This document shows positions 22,530 to 33,840 of a stretch of DNA of 64,000 nucleotides, in pieces. The notes below the pieces were generated by a model, which was given only the letters and a program-made list of their open reading frames with translations, had not been told where the DNA came from and ran no database searches. Position 1 is the first letter of the stretch. Every line of letters starts with the position of its first letter. This DNA is from Roridomyces roridus (taxonomy: Eukaryota; Basidiomycota; Agaricomycetes; Agaricales; Mycenaceae): positions 62,001-126,000 of the forward strand of contig JARKIF010000084.1 in the NCBI GenBank assembly GCA_029378245.1. Reading direction: 5' to 3'. Both the position numbers and the translations under genes were made by a program.

Positions 22530-23158
22530 TAGGGTGTAGCACGAATGGCGAATGTCACGAATATTCGTGGCTGTGTATTCGCGAATAACGAATATTCGTA
22601 CTCGTGAATGGCTGTGGCTGTGCTATTCGCGCGAATGTGAACATCAGGTTTTGGAAAAGTCAATATTCGCGAATATTCGTCGGCTAATCCTGACTTGATC
22701 AACATGATATCAGAGCTCAATTTGGAAGATTGATCCGTCGGCATCACTCGGCCAAATCGGCTTGTTACTTGTACACAACATCAGTCAATAGCATATTTCA
22801 TGCACAATGACACTTACCCAGTGATCCGTCTATTTTGGCATACCCTTCTGTCAATCGGTCAAGATTTGATTCCCATTGTGAGCTACCACCACTGGGCACT
22901 TGCTGGAAGGACATTTCAGACTACCCACACTGCTGCCTGAAGCTGATATAGCACTTTACCTGCAAATAGCTTGCAACCACCCACTTTAAATGAGTATTCA
23001 GAGGTGCTGAATCTGAATAATCACCACTCACAAATATTCGCGAATACTGCTTACTAATACACGAATATTTGCCATCAATATTCGTGCGAATGCGAATATC
23101 AGTTTTCAAAGTTTGACGAATATTCATATTCGCGAATATATATTCGTGCTACACTCTA
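22530..23158. mobile_element. hAT-like MITE, 629 bp, perfect 8-bp target duplication
   Basis: Both ends carry TAG(G/A)GTGTAGCACGAAT as inverted repeats. CCCTCGAC is duplicated exactly at 22522-22529 and 23159-23166, which fixes the boundaries. Eight-base duplications and a TA-G-G terminus fit the hAT superfamily. About 150-170 bp at each end is packed with CGAATATTCG and ATTCGCGAAT palindromes, as expected for subterminal transposase sites. There is no transposase frame, so it depends on a helper. Confidence 0.88.
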
Positions 23159-23166
23159 CCCTCGAC

Positions 23167-24136
23167 CCAGGTCCATAAATAACCTCGGTCCGCCATCTTC
23201 GTCATTCAAGGCTTACTCCTGGCATATTCTGTCAGACGCGATCATCGCTCTGATCGTCTGCCGCAGTTCCGCCGCTTTCCATGATCATGATCGTACTCGG
23301 ATCAGTTCTTGATCATACTAGTGTACCTGCGCGAGTTCGACTCGCCCACTTGTCATCTCTTTTCTGGTGCCTCTTCAATACCGGAACGAATGGTAGTATT
23401 TCCTCCAACTCGCCTACACGAGCCACTCTGTTTGTATACATATATATAGACTTTTACCGGTCCGCGAGGTAATCCGCGAACCTTGCCATAATAGTACTGC
23501 GCGTCTGCGCAACCTTCGTCTTTGCTCTGTAGCTAGTCTAGCTCATTTCTGAATACACCTGGGCTTGGTATATCTCCTTGGGTATGGTATCTCCACAAGT
23601 AGTAGTCCCCGCGAACCGCCTATTGGAGTCACTACAACCGACCACTTGAACGAATAGCCAAGCGTAGTGTACTGACGACTTGTACTTGTCTCATTGATAC
23701 ACGAATAGTGACACGGAGCTCAGTCCTATCCCTTATTGTATATCACCTGACAGAGGCATTGGTGTGCGCACCAAAACAGCTAAATAGCCAGATTTCACAT
23801 GTGCGAAATACGCAGTCGTATCAGCGTCCCTGGACTCTACGAAGAAGAGTGATGGTAAGATTAGGACGTATGCAGTGGCTATGCAAGGCTATCTTCGTCG
23901 AGAGTCTGCTCTGTCGCGTCAAATTGAAAGAGTAGCATTGTAGAGATACGAGGATACATTTGCACATGAAACTCACCACACAATCTACCACCCGATCCCC
24001 TCCCACACCGCTACACCTCAATTGCTTATATCCCACCAATTCTCTGACTCATCAGCGCGCGGAGCCCATGGTAGAGGAGGGACGGGAAGGAGCTACATGT
24101 ACGTTTATGGACTGAAAGAAAAGGGGAGGAGTAACA
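23167..24136. other. Gene-free stretch, probable LTR continuation
   Basis: Promoter-like, AT-rich sequence with no convincing frame. It probably continues the interrupted LTR-like tract. Confidence 0.25.
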
Positions 24137-25085
24137 AGAACGGTGGGACTGGGACTCGCTTAGCGAGTCCCAATCCCACTGCCTTCCCGTTTGGGACAGC
24201 TAACCGAGATCACGGTGGGACTCGGTTGCTGTGTTTCGACAAGCTCGAGTCCCGCTGAGTGATACCATCAGTGAAGCCGCGAGGCTGCCGGTGGCAGCGT
24301 AGCGCCGCTGCCGCACAATCTGCTGAGCTCAGCTGCGCATTCGCGCGAAGCGCGTCTCCGTGGGCTGAAGCGCGGCGAGCCTGAACACACGTATTGCACG
24401 GGCAAGCCACGCGGCCCACGCCAACGCTGGCTAAACCGAGCGCAACGACGGTGCGCAAAGCGCGCCTGGGCGCGTTGGCGCGTGCCTGCATGTTTGAACA
24501 TCGTGACACATGCAAGTGCACGGAAACCGCCGACACTTAGCCTGCGTAGGCAGCCGCTGGTTGAACTTGGGGGAAGTTACATTTTCTTTGTTTATTTTGT
24601 CTTCCTGCCTGTTATTCTTGAAAACAATCGACGAGAGAACTGAAGCGCAGGCAGGCTGGCAAGAAACAACAGGTGGTGAGTCATGGACTCGGACGAATTA
24701 AGCAAACAAAAAACTACACATACAGTGACTCGAACACGGCAATAGTTACATGTAGACTATGAAACTGCTGCAAGGCTGGTACAATCAGCACACCTAGGGA
24801 TGGCCGCCGGAGATACCAAAAGAAAATCAGGATCCACGTTGAATATACAGGAATCTGGATCTTCGAGAGTTGTATCAGGGAGCCCATCTGCACTAAGCAG
24901 TCTTACATCCCCCGAAAGAGCCTTGCAAATTGTCCAAAGGTCGCCTGGCCGGGCTGCCGACTGATTACAGCCTCGGCAACATCAACATCCGAGATCACAC
25001 AGTGGGACTCGCGCCATCACGGTGGGACTCGCGCCCTGATCAGCAAATTAGCCGAGCTTTAAGCGAGTCCCAGTCCCACCGTTCT
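24137..25085. mobile_element. TIR element, about 950 bp, with GGTGGGACTCG subterminal repeats
   Basis: The terminal inverted repeat AGAACGGTGGGACTGGGACT continues into CGCTTA at both ends. Further GGTGGGACTCG copies lie inside each end (near 24212, 25000 and 25020). The centre (about 24270-24540) is unusually GC-rich without a recognisable protein. No target duplication was found, so the superfamily is open. Confidence 0.65.
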
Positions 25086-25359
25086 CGTATATACTCAGAA
25101 AAGGGTATCAGTGCACAAGAGACGTGCGTCGATGGGATTTCCCTCACCTGTGCGACGTAGCTTGGCAGTGGGGTCGGAGGTAGAGACACGAGATACGACT
25201 GGTTCTAAGTCGGAGACATGTCAAAAAGAAAGCAGAAAGAACAGCAGCCTCACTCACTGGTGGGACGATAATGCTTGGCACTGTACATGGAGGTCGAGAT
25301 TTAGATTTGTTTGTAGTTTGATTGCTTGGTCAGCGATCAAAGTACATCCTCACTCTTCG

Positions 25360-28300
25360 ATGGGACAACAAAAAACTGGCAAACGACCTGGCCGTCCGTC
25401 TGGCTTTCAAGGCGAAAAACTCAAGTTCCTCAAATCCTTTGAGGCAGACTTCCACACTCCCGACCGCGGCCCCTTCTACGATGATGTCACCAAGAAATTC
25501 ATCTCCCGCTATGGAATCGACCTTCCCTTCACTTGGCATGATGCCGTGTCCGGCGGAACTCGTACTTAATTTCATGACAAGGTTCAGATGAAATAGCACA
25601 GAATTGTGATTTCAGCCCACTTACAGCTCCAACCATTTTGTTTTGTTTGCAAAATGCTTTCAACTCCCTGAGTTCTTTGACTTTGCTGGACAACTCGAAA
25701 GTTGATTGCGGCCTGCCTGCCAGATTCTGCCACACCCTCTCTGATTCTGCCATTCCGCCAGCCATTCTGCCAACCACACTACCACAGGGTACATGTTTCT
25801 TATGTATATACACTCAGAGCTGACTGACACCTGTGTATACTTCCTATGCGGCATTAGGAAGCTGCTCAACAGAATGTGACTTCACATAATCCACGGTGGC
25901 ATCCACCAACGACATTGACTCAGAGGTGGTACAGTAACAGTATCAATGATGGAATCTGCATGTGGTGCAGAGTAATATCCAGCTGCAGTCACAATCACCA
26001 GTGATTCATTTTGAGTAGGGTGCTGTAAAAAATGCCGGTTTATATTTGATGTACATCCAAAAAAGTCGAACTTGAACTCAGTTACTGAGGAGGTGTCACA
26101 ATGTGACATGTCACGGTCAGGCAACCCGACCGTGACATTTGACGCGTGATGAACGCGTGACACGCTGGAACAAATGTGTACAAAGATTGACTCACATGAC
26201 AGAACAAATACATGCAAAGACAAAGATCAACCTTACATGATCGGGAGCCGCTTTCAATTGATGGGGTGCAGGATTTGAAAGAACCGATTACTCATTCCAT
26301 TTCGCTGCGCTCATTACATAAGTACTCGTAACCCAGAATGTAGACGGCGACATTGAGGACTGGAAGCCAGTCGATAAAAGGGAGGGACTCACCGGGGATG
26401 CACTCGAGGATGAGAAGAAGCACTATCGTGAGGTCCTTGCGGAGCTTCGGGCGGTACGTACACTACTCTGCGAATCCAGGGCAAATACTCATCTTTTTCA
26501 GAAATTTGGCAACTGGTATCGGCACAAGTACACTGGGAAGCGACTTCACCGCAGCGCTATCAGCTCTATCCTCAAGACGATGCAGCATCTGGGTGCTGGT
26601 GGCGTCCCCCGTCGCAAGGCATACGCCAAGCACTATTCCGAGAAATACTACGCGTCTCGGATAAAGAAGGGGTTCGACAAGGAGTGGGAAGCAGCCAAGA
26701 CGACGTTGGGGGACAACATGCGCGTCTGCCAGACCTACGCGCAGAAGTGCTGGGATGCGGAGCCAGAGGATTTCAAGGCCGCGCTGATTGCGGAGGTGGA
26801 TACTGAGCACGCCGAGAAGGTCAAGAAGTTCCGCGAGAAGAATGACATGGTAGAGCACACCGCGGAAGAATATCACGAGTGCGTGTCCTGTCTTTTTCAT
26901 CATGACATGGACTCATATTTAATTCAGGGCTTACTCAACGTTTGATGGTGTCGGAATCCCGCTTGCAGATGCTCTCGCCGAGCGCTTGGGCATGGCCATC
27001 ATCATTCTAGCTGTTGGGCATGTGGGCAAGCAGAACGGTGAGGTACGACTCCGAACGTACGTGCATTCAATTCTTGGAAGCTGGCTGCTGCTGACAACGT
27101 ACCAAAAGCGTTTTCTCCGAAACCAGCGGCTATGAAACGAACAAGACGTGGGGCAAGGCCGAGCTCAAGGCATTCACTGCGATGGAAAATAACATCACAA
27201 GCTATGGGCGGAAATTGTTCTGTGAGTGTTATTGTGTTCCTTCCCGGAGAAAAACTTGACTCATTATACACATTGTATAGCCAAGGAAACCTGCCGCAAG
27301 CGCGCAATCAAGAAGGATACGGACTCGACAATCCAGGACGCACCCACAACGACCACCACTCCCACGATGACCGCAACGTCATCGAAGACGGGGTCGTCCT
27401 CAGCACCAGCCGCACCTTCTACGTCCTCGACGGCACCTCCTGTGACCACGACAGTTCCCACTCCCCCCGATCTCGACAAGCTCATTGCCATGACGACGGA
27501 CATCACTCTTGCTGCAGACGAGTGGCCCGATGTGCGCCCCGTCGCCCAGAATTCTTGGCCCAGCGAGCTCAAGAGTGCTTGGGAGTATATCGGTGACAAG
27601 CACTGGGGTCCCCGCTGGGACGTGCTTCTCGTTCTCATGGTCGAGTTTGAGAAGCGATGGGCGCCGCGTGCTGACGGAAAGCCTTTACCAAACCCGGGCA
27701 AGATTCGGCCCAAGGAGATCGGACAGTGGCAGAAGGAGCACCGGAGACCCGTCGACCAGAAGCTCGAGGGTGGTTTTGGAGCGCGCTTGGTAGAGTGGTG
27801 TGCAACCATCATGCCCAACGGTCAAGACGAGGCGTTGCGCAGGAGGTCCTGGAAGGATGCCGGGTCGACGGTGACGTGGGAGGATTGGGCGCCCTTGCGG
27901 AAAGGAGGTACCAATGGCTTGACGATGCTGGTGCGGGCTGCAGCATGGTGGGGGCAGTCGATTGTGAGCCAGGGGGAGGGCAAGGGGCTGGGTGAGGGTT
28001 TGCGGAGTCTCTGGGCGGACAAGGAGTTTGTCGGGTTTCTCAAGGACCTCATCCTCGGCTACAAGGAGATGATGGAGGAGAATCCGGCGGACGAAGACGA
28101 CTCTGAGCAGCCGCAGGATGACGAGGGCGCAAAGGAGAAGGAAGCGGAGGCAGGCAAGGGGAAGGGGAAGGGGAAGAAGAAGTCCGCGGCAAAGAAGCAG
28201 ATCGAGCCGCGGCAGGTACCCACGCGCGCTTCAAAGCGGTAAGTACACTCGTTCTCCCATGATTTGGTAGACACTAATTGTTATCCAGCAAACGAGGCGG

Positions 28301-29004
28301 CGATCAGGACACGGACCAACCAGACACGGAGCCTGCTGCAAAGAAGGTAGCCGAGGGTACCGATCGGCCACGTCCACGAGCGGCGTACAAGGGGTCAGTT
28401 ACAGCACCTACCACGTGTTTTTACTCACGACCGACAGCGCCGCACCCGCGCCCGAAATCGGAGAGCAAGATTCCTCCATTCTTGACAATACACCCGACCC
28501 CACGCAGAACACCGGTGATACCCAAAAGACGCCAGACGGTCCAGCTACCCCTGCCCCACCATCTCCCGTCCCAACGCCACCCAGTGACGGCACGGAACCC
28601 GCCAGCGTTGCCCACGGATCTGTCAATGACGATCCCGAATCGGGCGTGGGAGACGCACTCCAAATCACCCCCTCTTCTTCTTCTGCCTCCCTTCAGCTGT
28701 GCCCCGAGAAGCCCATCCCCGAGACCTCACCCACGGCTGGCGACTCTGGCCCCACCCCACCGCCTCCTGATGATGATATCGAGATGGATGGTGGCCATGA
28801 CAACCCACTCTTCGAGCCCTTCGAAGACGCAGAAGATGATTTCGCGGGGATGACCGATGAAGAGCGGCGGCTGGTGCAGGAGGAGATGGATATGCACCAG
28901 AAGGACTTGGCGCAGGAGATGGAACAAGCGGGGGAGGAGAACGGCGAGGATGAGTATGGAGTCAAGGGGGCAACGGCGGCGAGGATGATTCAGACGAGGA
29001 CTGA
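25360..29004 (+). CDS. Gene B: homologue of gene A, unnamed Agaricomycete family
   Basis: Exons: 25360 to about 25550, 26337-26453, 26502-26878, 26928-27056, 27109-27221, 27281-28238, 28289-28393 and 28438 onward. The N-terminus reads GKRPGRPSGFQ then SFEADFHTPDRGPFYDDV. Middle exons carry FGNWYRHKYTGK, GIPLADALAERLGM and SETSGYETNKTWGKAEL. Exon 6 carries a Thr/Pro linker and the C-terminal domain shared with gene A (KIRPKEIGQW, KGGTNGLTMLVRAAAWWG), then a Lys-rich GKGKGKKK stretch. Exon 8 is Pro-rich, then acidic. The open frame runs to 29170. One extra G in the G-run near 28965 would instead give a short acidic tail (GGEDDSDED) and a stop at 29004, which fits the family style better. Intron 1 is about 0.8 kb, far longer than the rest. 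Charged, low-complexity tails suggest a nuclear protein, but that is inference. Confidence 0.7.
26108..26138. repeat. Perfect 11-bp hairpin inside long intron 1 of gene B
   Basis: ATGTCACGGTC and GACCGTGACAT are separated by a 9-base loop. Just downstream, ACGCGTGA is repeated. This may be a small element end or a binding site inside the intron. Confidence 0.6.
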
Positions 29005-29288
29005 GACTGCTGGTGCTGGTGCTGGTGACGGACATGCGGGATTGCCAATGGCCTACTTACTTGTTCTCTTTTCCACTCACTCGTGTTCCTTTTCAAGCTT
29101 GGTAGAGGTATTTTCATGTACATGGTGGACATGTTTGAATCGAGTTTTTTCTGCTGACATGTCAATTTGAATTAGCTTCCTTATTGGGCATTGGGCGTAG
29201 TGGTGTTGTCTTGTATGTATTGTCTTTTCACATCTGTGATGGGTTGGGTCAATGGGTCCGATCGAGATTCCCCAGCAATAAATCTATA

Positions 29289-29370
29289 ATGGCTTAATGG
29301 TCTAGACTGCCTGCGTTAACTCTGAAAAAGGTTGCCATGGGGGGTCCTGCATTCGAGTCTTGTTTCGGCC
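29289..29370 (+). other. tRNA-like sequence
   Basis: ATGGCTTAATGGTCTAGAC resembles a tRNA D-arm/A box, and GCATTCGAGTC about 60 bases on resembles a B box. Stem pairing is poor, so a tRNA-derived SINE or pseudogene is likelier than a working tRNA. Confidence 0.25.
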
Positions 29371-29747
29371 GTTTCATTTCACCTCCACTTTCTCAATTGC
29401 CCTTTTGCATTTTTTTTGCCGGCCATTGTTTTTCACACCTGATTTCTCTTTTGGTTTTCTCCTGATTCCTGATTCGAGCCCAGTGATGAAGTGGAATGAT
29501 GAAGGGCATATGTATTATGACCCTTTCGGGAATTGGGCGCAGCGGTGTTTGGTGATGTTTATATTGACTGTACAGTATTTATTTTATTCGGAACACTGTT
29601 TTTGATCGGTATCACTGAGCCGAGAACTGCCATTTGGTGATTCACCCCAACGGGAAGCCATCAGCACAGCTGCATTGGTTGCCGAGCTGCCGGCGGTGGT
29701 GGGAATAACCGAGGCAAGCCGCTGGTATAGCAGTGGTGTGCCGGTTG

Positions 29748-29837
29748 GGTGCGCATTATAATATGCACCATCGGTAGAAGGGCAGGGTGCACATTATAAT
29801 GTGCACCTGTGGGCGGACCGGTGCATATTATAATGGG
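29748..29837. repeat. Three copies of a 22-bp palindrome
   Basis: Copy 2 (29786-29807) is a perfect 22-bp palindrome built from GGTGCACATTA and its complement. Copy 1 (29748-29769) is the same with two changes. Copy 3 (29820-29837) is truncated at the point where Gypsy similarity begins. Confidence 0.85.
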
Positions 29838-29838
29838 A

Positions 29839-30941
29839 CTACAGGCTGAGCTCGATAGGCAGGGCAGAGCCCTCGAGATAATGGCGCCAGACTGTGAAAG
29901 CGTCAAAAATGGCCAAAAGCTCTTTATCGTGCGTGTTGTAGTTGAGCTCAGCAGCATGGAGAGTACGGCTGCGGAGCGCAATGGGGTGGATGTCGCCATC
30001 ATCACCAGCAATGGACAGAATGGCAGCGATGGCGTAATCGGACGCATCCGTCTCGACAGTGATCTGCCGATCCGGGACCCAGTGATGTAACACGGGAGCG
30101 TCCAGGAAGGCCGCTTTGAGTGCATCAAACACATCTTGGCACATGTCTGACCAATTCCATTTCACCGAACTCCGTGTGAGACTTTCCATTTCACCGAACT
30201 CCGCGTGAGACGAGTAAGCGGAACCGTAATACTGGAGTAATTCCAGATGAAACGGCGGTAGAAATTGCAGAAGCCCAGGAACGATTGAACGTCCTTGACC
30301 TTGCATGGAACTGGCCATTCTGTGATTGCCGTAATCTTCTCCTGGGACATCCGAAAGCCGTCCGGCGAGAGGATGTAGCCCAGGTACTCGCACGTTGTTA
30401 CACTGAACTCGCACTTTGGAAGTTTGCAGTAAAGGCCAGCAGACCGAAGTCTACTAAGCACTTCACGCACATGCGAGGTATGCTGAGTCTCGTCCCCGGA
30501 ATAAACCAGGATGTCATCCAAATAGACAACGACGTAGACATCGAGCAAGTCAGCAAACAGAGCATTGAGAAAACGTTGGAAGGCAGCCGGGGCGTTGGTT
30601 AAACCCTCGGGTACCACGTTAAACTCGAATGAACCGTAGCGAGTCCGGAAGGCAGTCTTGGGCTCATCACCCTCAGCAATCCGAAGAAGATGGTAAGCAT
30701 GCCGAAGATCAAGTTTGGTATAAATACGCGCCTTTCCAGGTGCATCGAGGAGATCCGAGATCAGAGGAAGCGGATAGCGATCCTTCTTCGTGATCCGGTT
30801 CAATCCACGGTAGTCGACGCAAAGCCGGAGAGTGCTGTCCTTCTTCTTGGCGAAGAGGATTGGAGCTCCATGACTCGAACGAGAAGGATAGATAAATCCA
30901 GACTTCAAGTTTTTGTCAATGAATTCTCGAAGGGCGGACAA
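29839..30941 (-). pseudogene. Gypsy reverse transcriptase and truncated RNase H
   Basis: Reverse transcriptase motifs are clear: [44 protein letters not shown] and the catalytic [11 protein letters not shown], then [12 protein letters not shown] and [12 protein letters not shown]. The usual MPFG before LTNAP reads VPEG. A local duplication of about 27 bp at 30156-30211 shifts the frame. RNase H begins with TVETDASDYAIAAIL and continues to NTHDKELLAIFDAF before similarity ends near 29839. Confidence 0.9.
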
Positions 30942-31860
30942 CTCAGCTTGGGAAAGGGAATAGATATGTCCAACCAGGGAACCCCGCCTTCTATCGTTTC
31001 AATCTTCAAGTCAAATTCTCGATGAGGAGGAAGATTGAACGCTTCCTGCTCAGAGAAGACATCAGCAAATTCGTGATATTCAGATGGAAGTGTGGAAAGA
31101 TCAGGCTCCTCGAGAGAGGCAGCCCGAGCGAGGGATTCCTCGGTTGGGGATGCGCGCAGAGTATACTGCTGGGCAGACTTGTCCTTGATGATGGACCGGT
31201 AGGCTGCAGCAGACACGAGTGACACAAGCGGAGGTGCAGAGAAGGGACGAGGCTCTGAGGCCTCAGGGAATTCCTGGAAAGGAGTGAAAATATCCATAGA
31301 AGGACCGGGAGCCTCCAAAAGAGGACTGGGAGTGTCCATAGAAGGACCAGGGACAGGTGATGATGTCGGGATCTGCGTAGGCGAGGCTGACCGGAGTGCC
31401 GGAGCTGGTGCCTTGTCCATAATAGGAACAACCGTAGCGGGATCAGGTGTAATGACCTGAGGTGTGCACACAGAATTCCCAGCCGACGGGGTCCGGAAAG
31501 AGATGGTGGCGTCTGACCAGTCAATCAACGGATTGAAGCGGTGAAGCCAACTGTATCCAAGGACCATGTCACAGGGAGGATCTAGACGGGTGACATAGAA
31601 TTCCACAAAGTGGACGTCTCCTGTGGGAAAGAGAAGCAGTAATCGAAACTGCTGATTAATGAAGGAAGTAGACCCATCCAAGTAGCGGAGAATGCGCGGG
31701 GGGATGTCGTAAGGCTTGAATCCCTTGGTCTTGCAGTATGCCATGGATATGAAACAATCCGAAGAGCCGGAATCCACAAGGGCATTAATATGGGAGTTGA
31801 ATCCCTCGGCAATTGCCTCTACTTGGGAAGGAACTACGGTTACGCGTATGTCCGATCCAG
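30905..31860 (-). pseudogene. Gypsy aspartic protease and linker
   Basis: GFNSHINALVDSGSSDCFI contains the DSG catalytic motif of retropepsins. It is followed by a Pro/Ser-rich linker and the EYHEFADVFSEQEAFNLPPH segment that normally leads into reverse transcriptase. The frame shifts near 30940, before the transcriptase. Confidence 0.85.
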
Positions 31861-32006
31861 AAAATAAATAGTCCGATCGGGGAAGTGATAATAGTAATGA
31901 AACAAAAGGGCATCAGTGGAAAGAGCGGACGCGTTGAGACGTACCTCAGGGAGCAACCCGGAGTCAACGCAACTCGGGCCGGTTGCAGAGATTCCCAAGC
32001 TGCTGA

Positions 32007-33773
32007 CTAATTTTTTGGCACCGGGGGAGAGTCTCCCTGAGATCCTCCAGGAGGCCGCTTCTTGCAGTCCGAAGCTGTGTGGCCACCACCCCCGCAGTAC
32101 ATGCAGAGGTTGTTCTTCTTCCGATGCTCGCGGACGGAGTCCTTGATCTTGCCGGACTTGTGAGCTTGTCCGCATACGGCTTCTTGGTCTTGCTAGAAGC
32201 CGAGTTGTCGGAACCAGAGCCAGAACCAGACGGGTTGGATTGGTTAGTGGGGGCAGGATTAGAATTTCTGGAAGACGCATTCTTTTTCTGGCCCTTGCCC
32301 GAGCCACCACCACCACCTCCGGAACCTCCACTGCCACCTCCAGATCCTCCAGCCAACTGACTCTCCCTCTGCTTTTCCAACAACCTCTTCCAATGCCGAG
32401 CATTGATGTGCCAGGCAACAGCCTTGATGCCTGCCAGCGTATCATTGTACTGGTGGCGGACCATCTCATCCTTGATCCGGGTGGGAAGACCAAAGTAGAA
32501 TTGATGGCGGAGAGCCGATTCACCCCACCCGGTAAGGGCTGCAAGTTGGTCAAAGTCGAGGATGTAGGTGGTGATGCAATCTACAGGCTTCATCCGCAAC
32601 TCCCGGAGCTCTATCTCAGCCTCTCCAACCGGGTCAGCTGGACCAAAATTATCAGCAAGTTCCTGAATAAAAAGGTTCCAATTGCCGTCCCAGGGCGGAG
32701 GGGCAGCGGTCGAGTAGAGGTCCGGAGAGAAATAAGACTGAGCGGTACCCCTGAGGTAGGACATAACATAGATAATTTTGTCATGGTCCCGGGGGAAGTC
32801 CTGCGAACGCTCAGCGACGTGAATGAACACTTGGGAGAGGAAAGGCCGGAGTTTGGCAGGATCGGACCCATCAAAGGTGTCTGGGGCCTTCAAGTTGGAG
32901 CGAGTGGATCGAGGAGCAGTGGATTGGCCCTGGGTGTAAAGTTGCAAGGTGTCCCTAAACATCTCCATGGTCCGGACGAAGAATTGTTCCGTATTAGGAG
33001 GTGCAGGTGGGAGAGGACCGGATGGTCCACCTGGACCGCCAGGACCCCCGGGAGGCCCGCCTGGATGACCTCCCCCTCCGCCGTGACCACCACCTCCCCC
33101 ACCACCACTTCCACCGCTTGGATGTCCTCCCGGATTACCCCTAGGATTTCCTCCGCCACCTCCACCACCACTTCCGCCCCCACCTCCAGGCTGAGGAACA
33201 CCGCCAGGTGCTCCGCCAAAAGGGTCATCATCTCCGTTGCCAGAGGATGGATGATAAGGGTGAGATGGGGTTTCAGGTGCGGGACCTGCATCACCTTCAT
33301 CCGAAGAGTGCGTAGTGCGCTCACCAGTCTCCTGAATAGACTCCAAAACCCTGGCTCCGCTTATTTCAGCAGGGGGGTAATAGAGCTTCTTCAGAACCCG
33401 CAGGGGAAGAAGGACTGTTCTCAGGAACAACCCCCCTGGGGTAAGGAGACCGTGGATAGGTTTGCGATTGATCAGGGGAACCTTGTGGAGAATAAACCAA
33501 ACCAGGTGTATTAGTGGTCTGGATGGCTTCAAGGGGAAGAGAGGAACAGACAAAAGGAACTGGCCTCATAGGTTCAGGATTGGCAAGAGGGTATGCCATT
33601 TGACCATAGGCCGAGGTAGAAGTAGGGTTCGGATTCGAAAACCGAGGAGGAGAAAGGGTGACCACATGCTGGTACAGAGCGGATTGTCGGCGAGCACGTA
33701 GGTTGGGGTCAGAGGTACGAGCCGTTGGTTGTCCACTGGGAGTGATAGGGTTGGGGTCGGGACGGTGAGACAT
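32007..33773 (-). pseudogene. Gypsy gag (capsid/nucleocapsid) with two frameshifts
   Basis: The ATG at 33773 opens a Pro/Ser-rich N-terminus (MSHRPDPNPITPSG). A frameshift in a C-run near 33376 moves reading to a frame with a long Gly-rich stretch (about 33000-33220) and the capsid-like core (FDGSDPAKLRPFLSQVF, YFSPDLYS, ELADNFGPADPVGEAE). A second shift near 32155 leads to the zinc knuckle CMYCGGGGHTASDC (CX2CX4HX4C), then a stop at 32007. In an active element this protein packages the RNA. Here it is broken. Confidence 0.85.
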
Positions 33774-33840
33774 AGCCAGGAGTAGGTTGAGTTGATAATA
33801 CTGTAAAATGCTGAGCCGGAGTGAACTTGAACCGGATGAT

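Larger units (their letters stand above)
29005..29838. other. Intergenic stretch between gene B and the retroelement
   Basis: No supported gene. It holds a tRNA-like sequence (about 29289-29370) and three copies of a GGTGCNNATTATAAT palindrome at the broken edge of the Gypsy element. Confidence 0.4.
29839..33840 (-). mobile_element. Ty3/Gypsy LTR retrotransposon, decayed and truncated at its 3' end
   Basis: Reading on the minus strand: candidate primer-binding site TGGTATCA near 33832, gag from 33773, zinc knuckle, aspartic protease, reverse transcriptase, and the start of RNase H, which stops near 29839. Integrase and the 3' LTR are absent. The frame is broken at several points. Downstream sequence changes abruptly to a palindrome cluster. 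A short 5' LTR may occupy roughly 33840-34009 (TGTTG start on the minus strand), but there is no partner to confirm it. Confidence 0.88.

Noticed and set aside
27226..27818. Minus-strand frames opposite gene B
   Set aside because: Shadows of the Thr/Pro-rich linker coding sequence.
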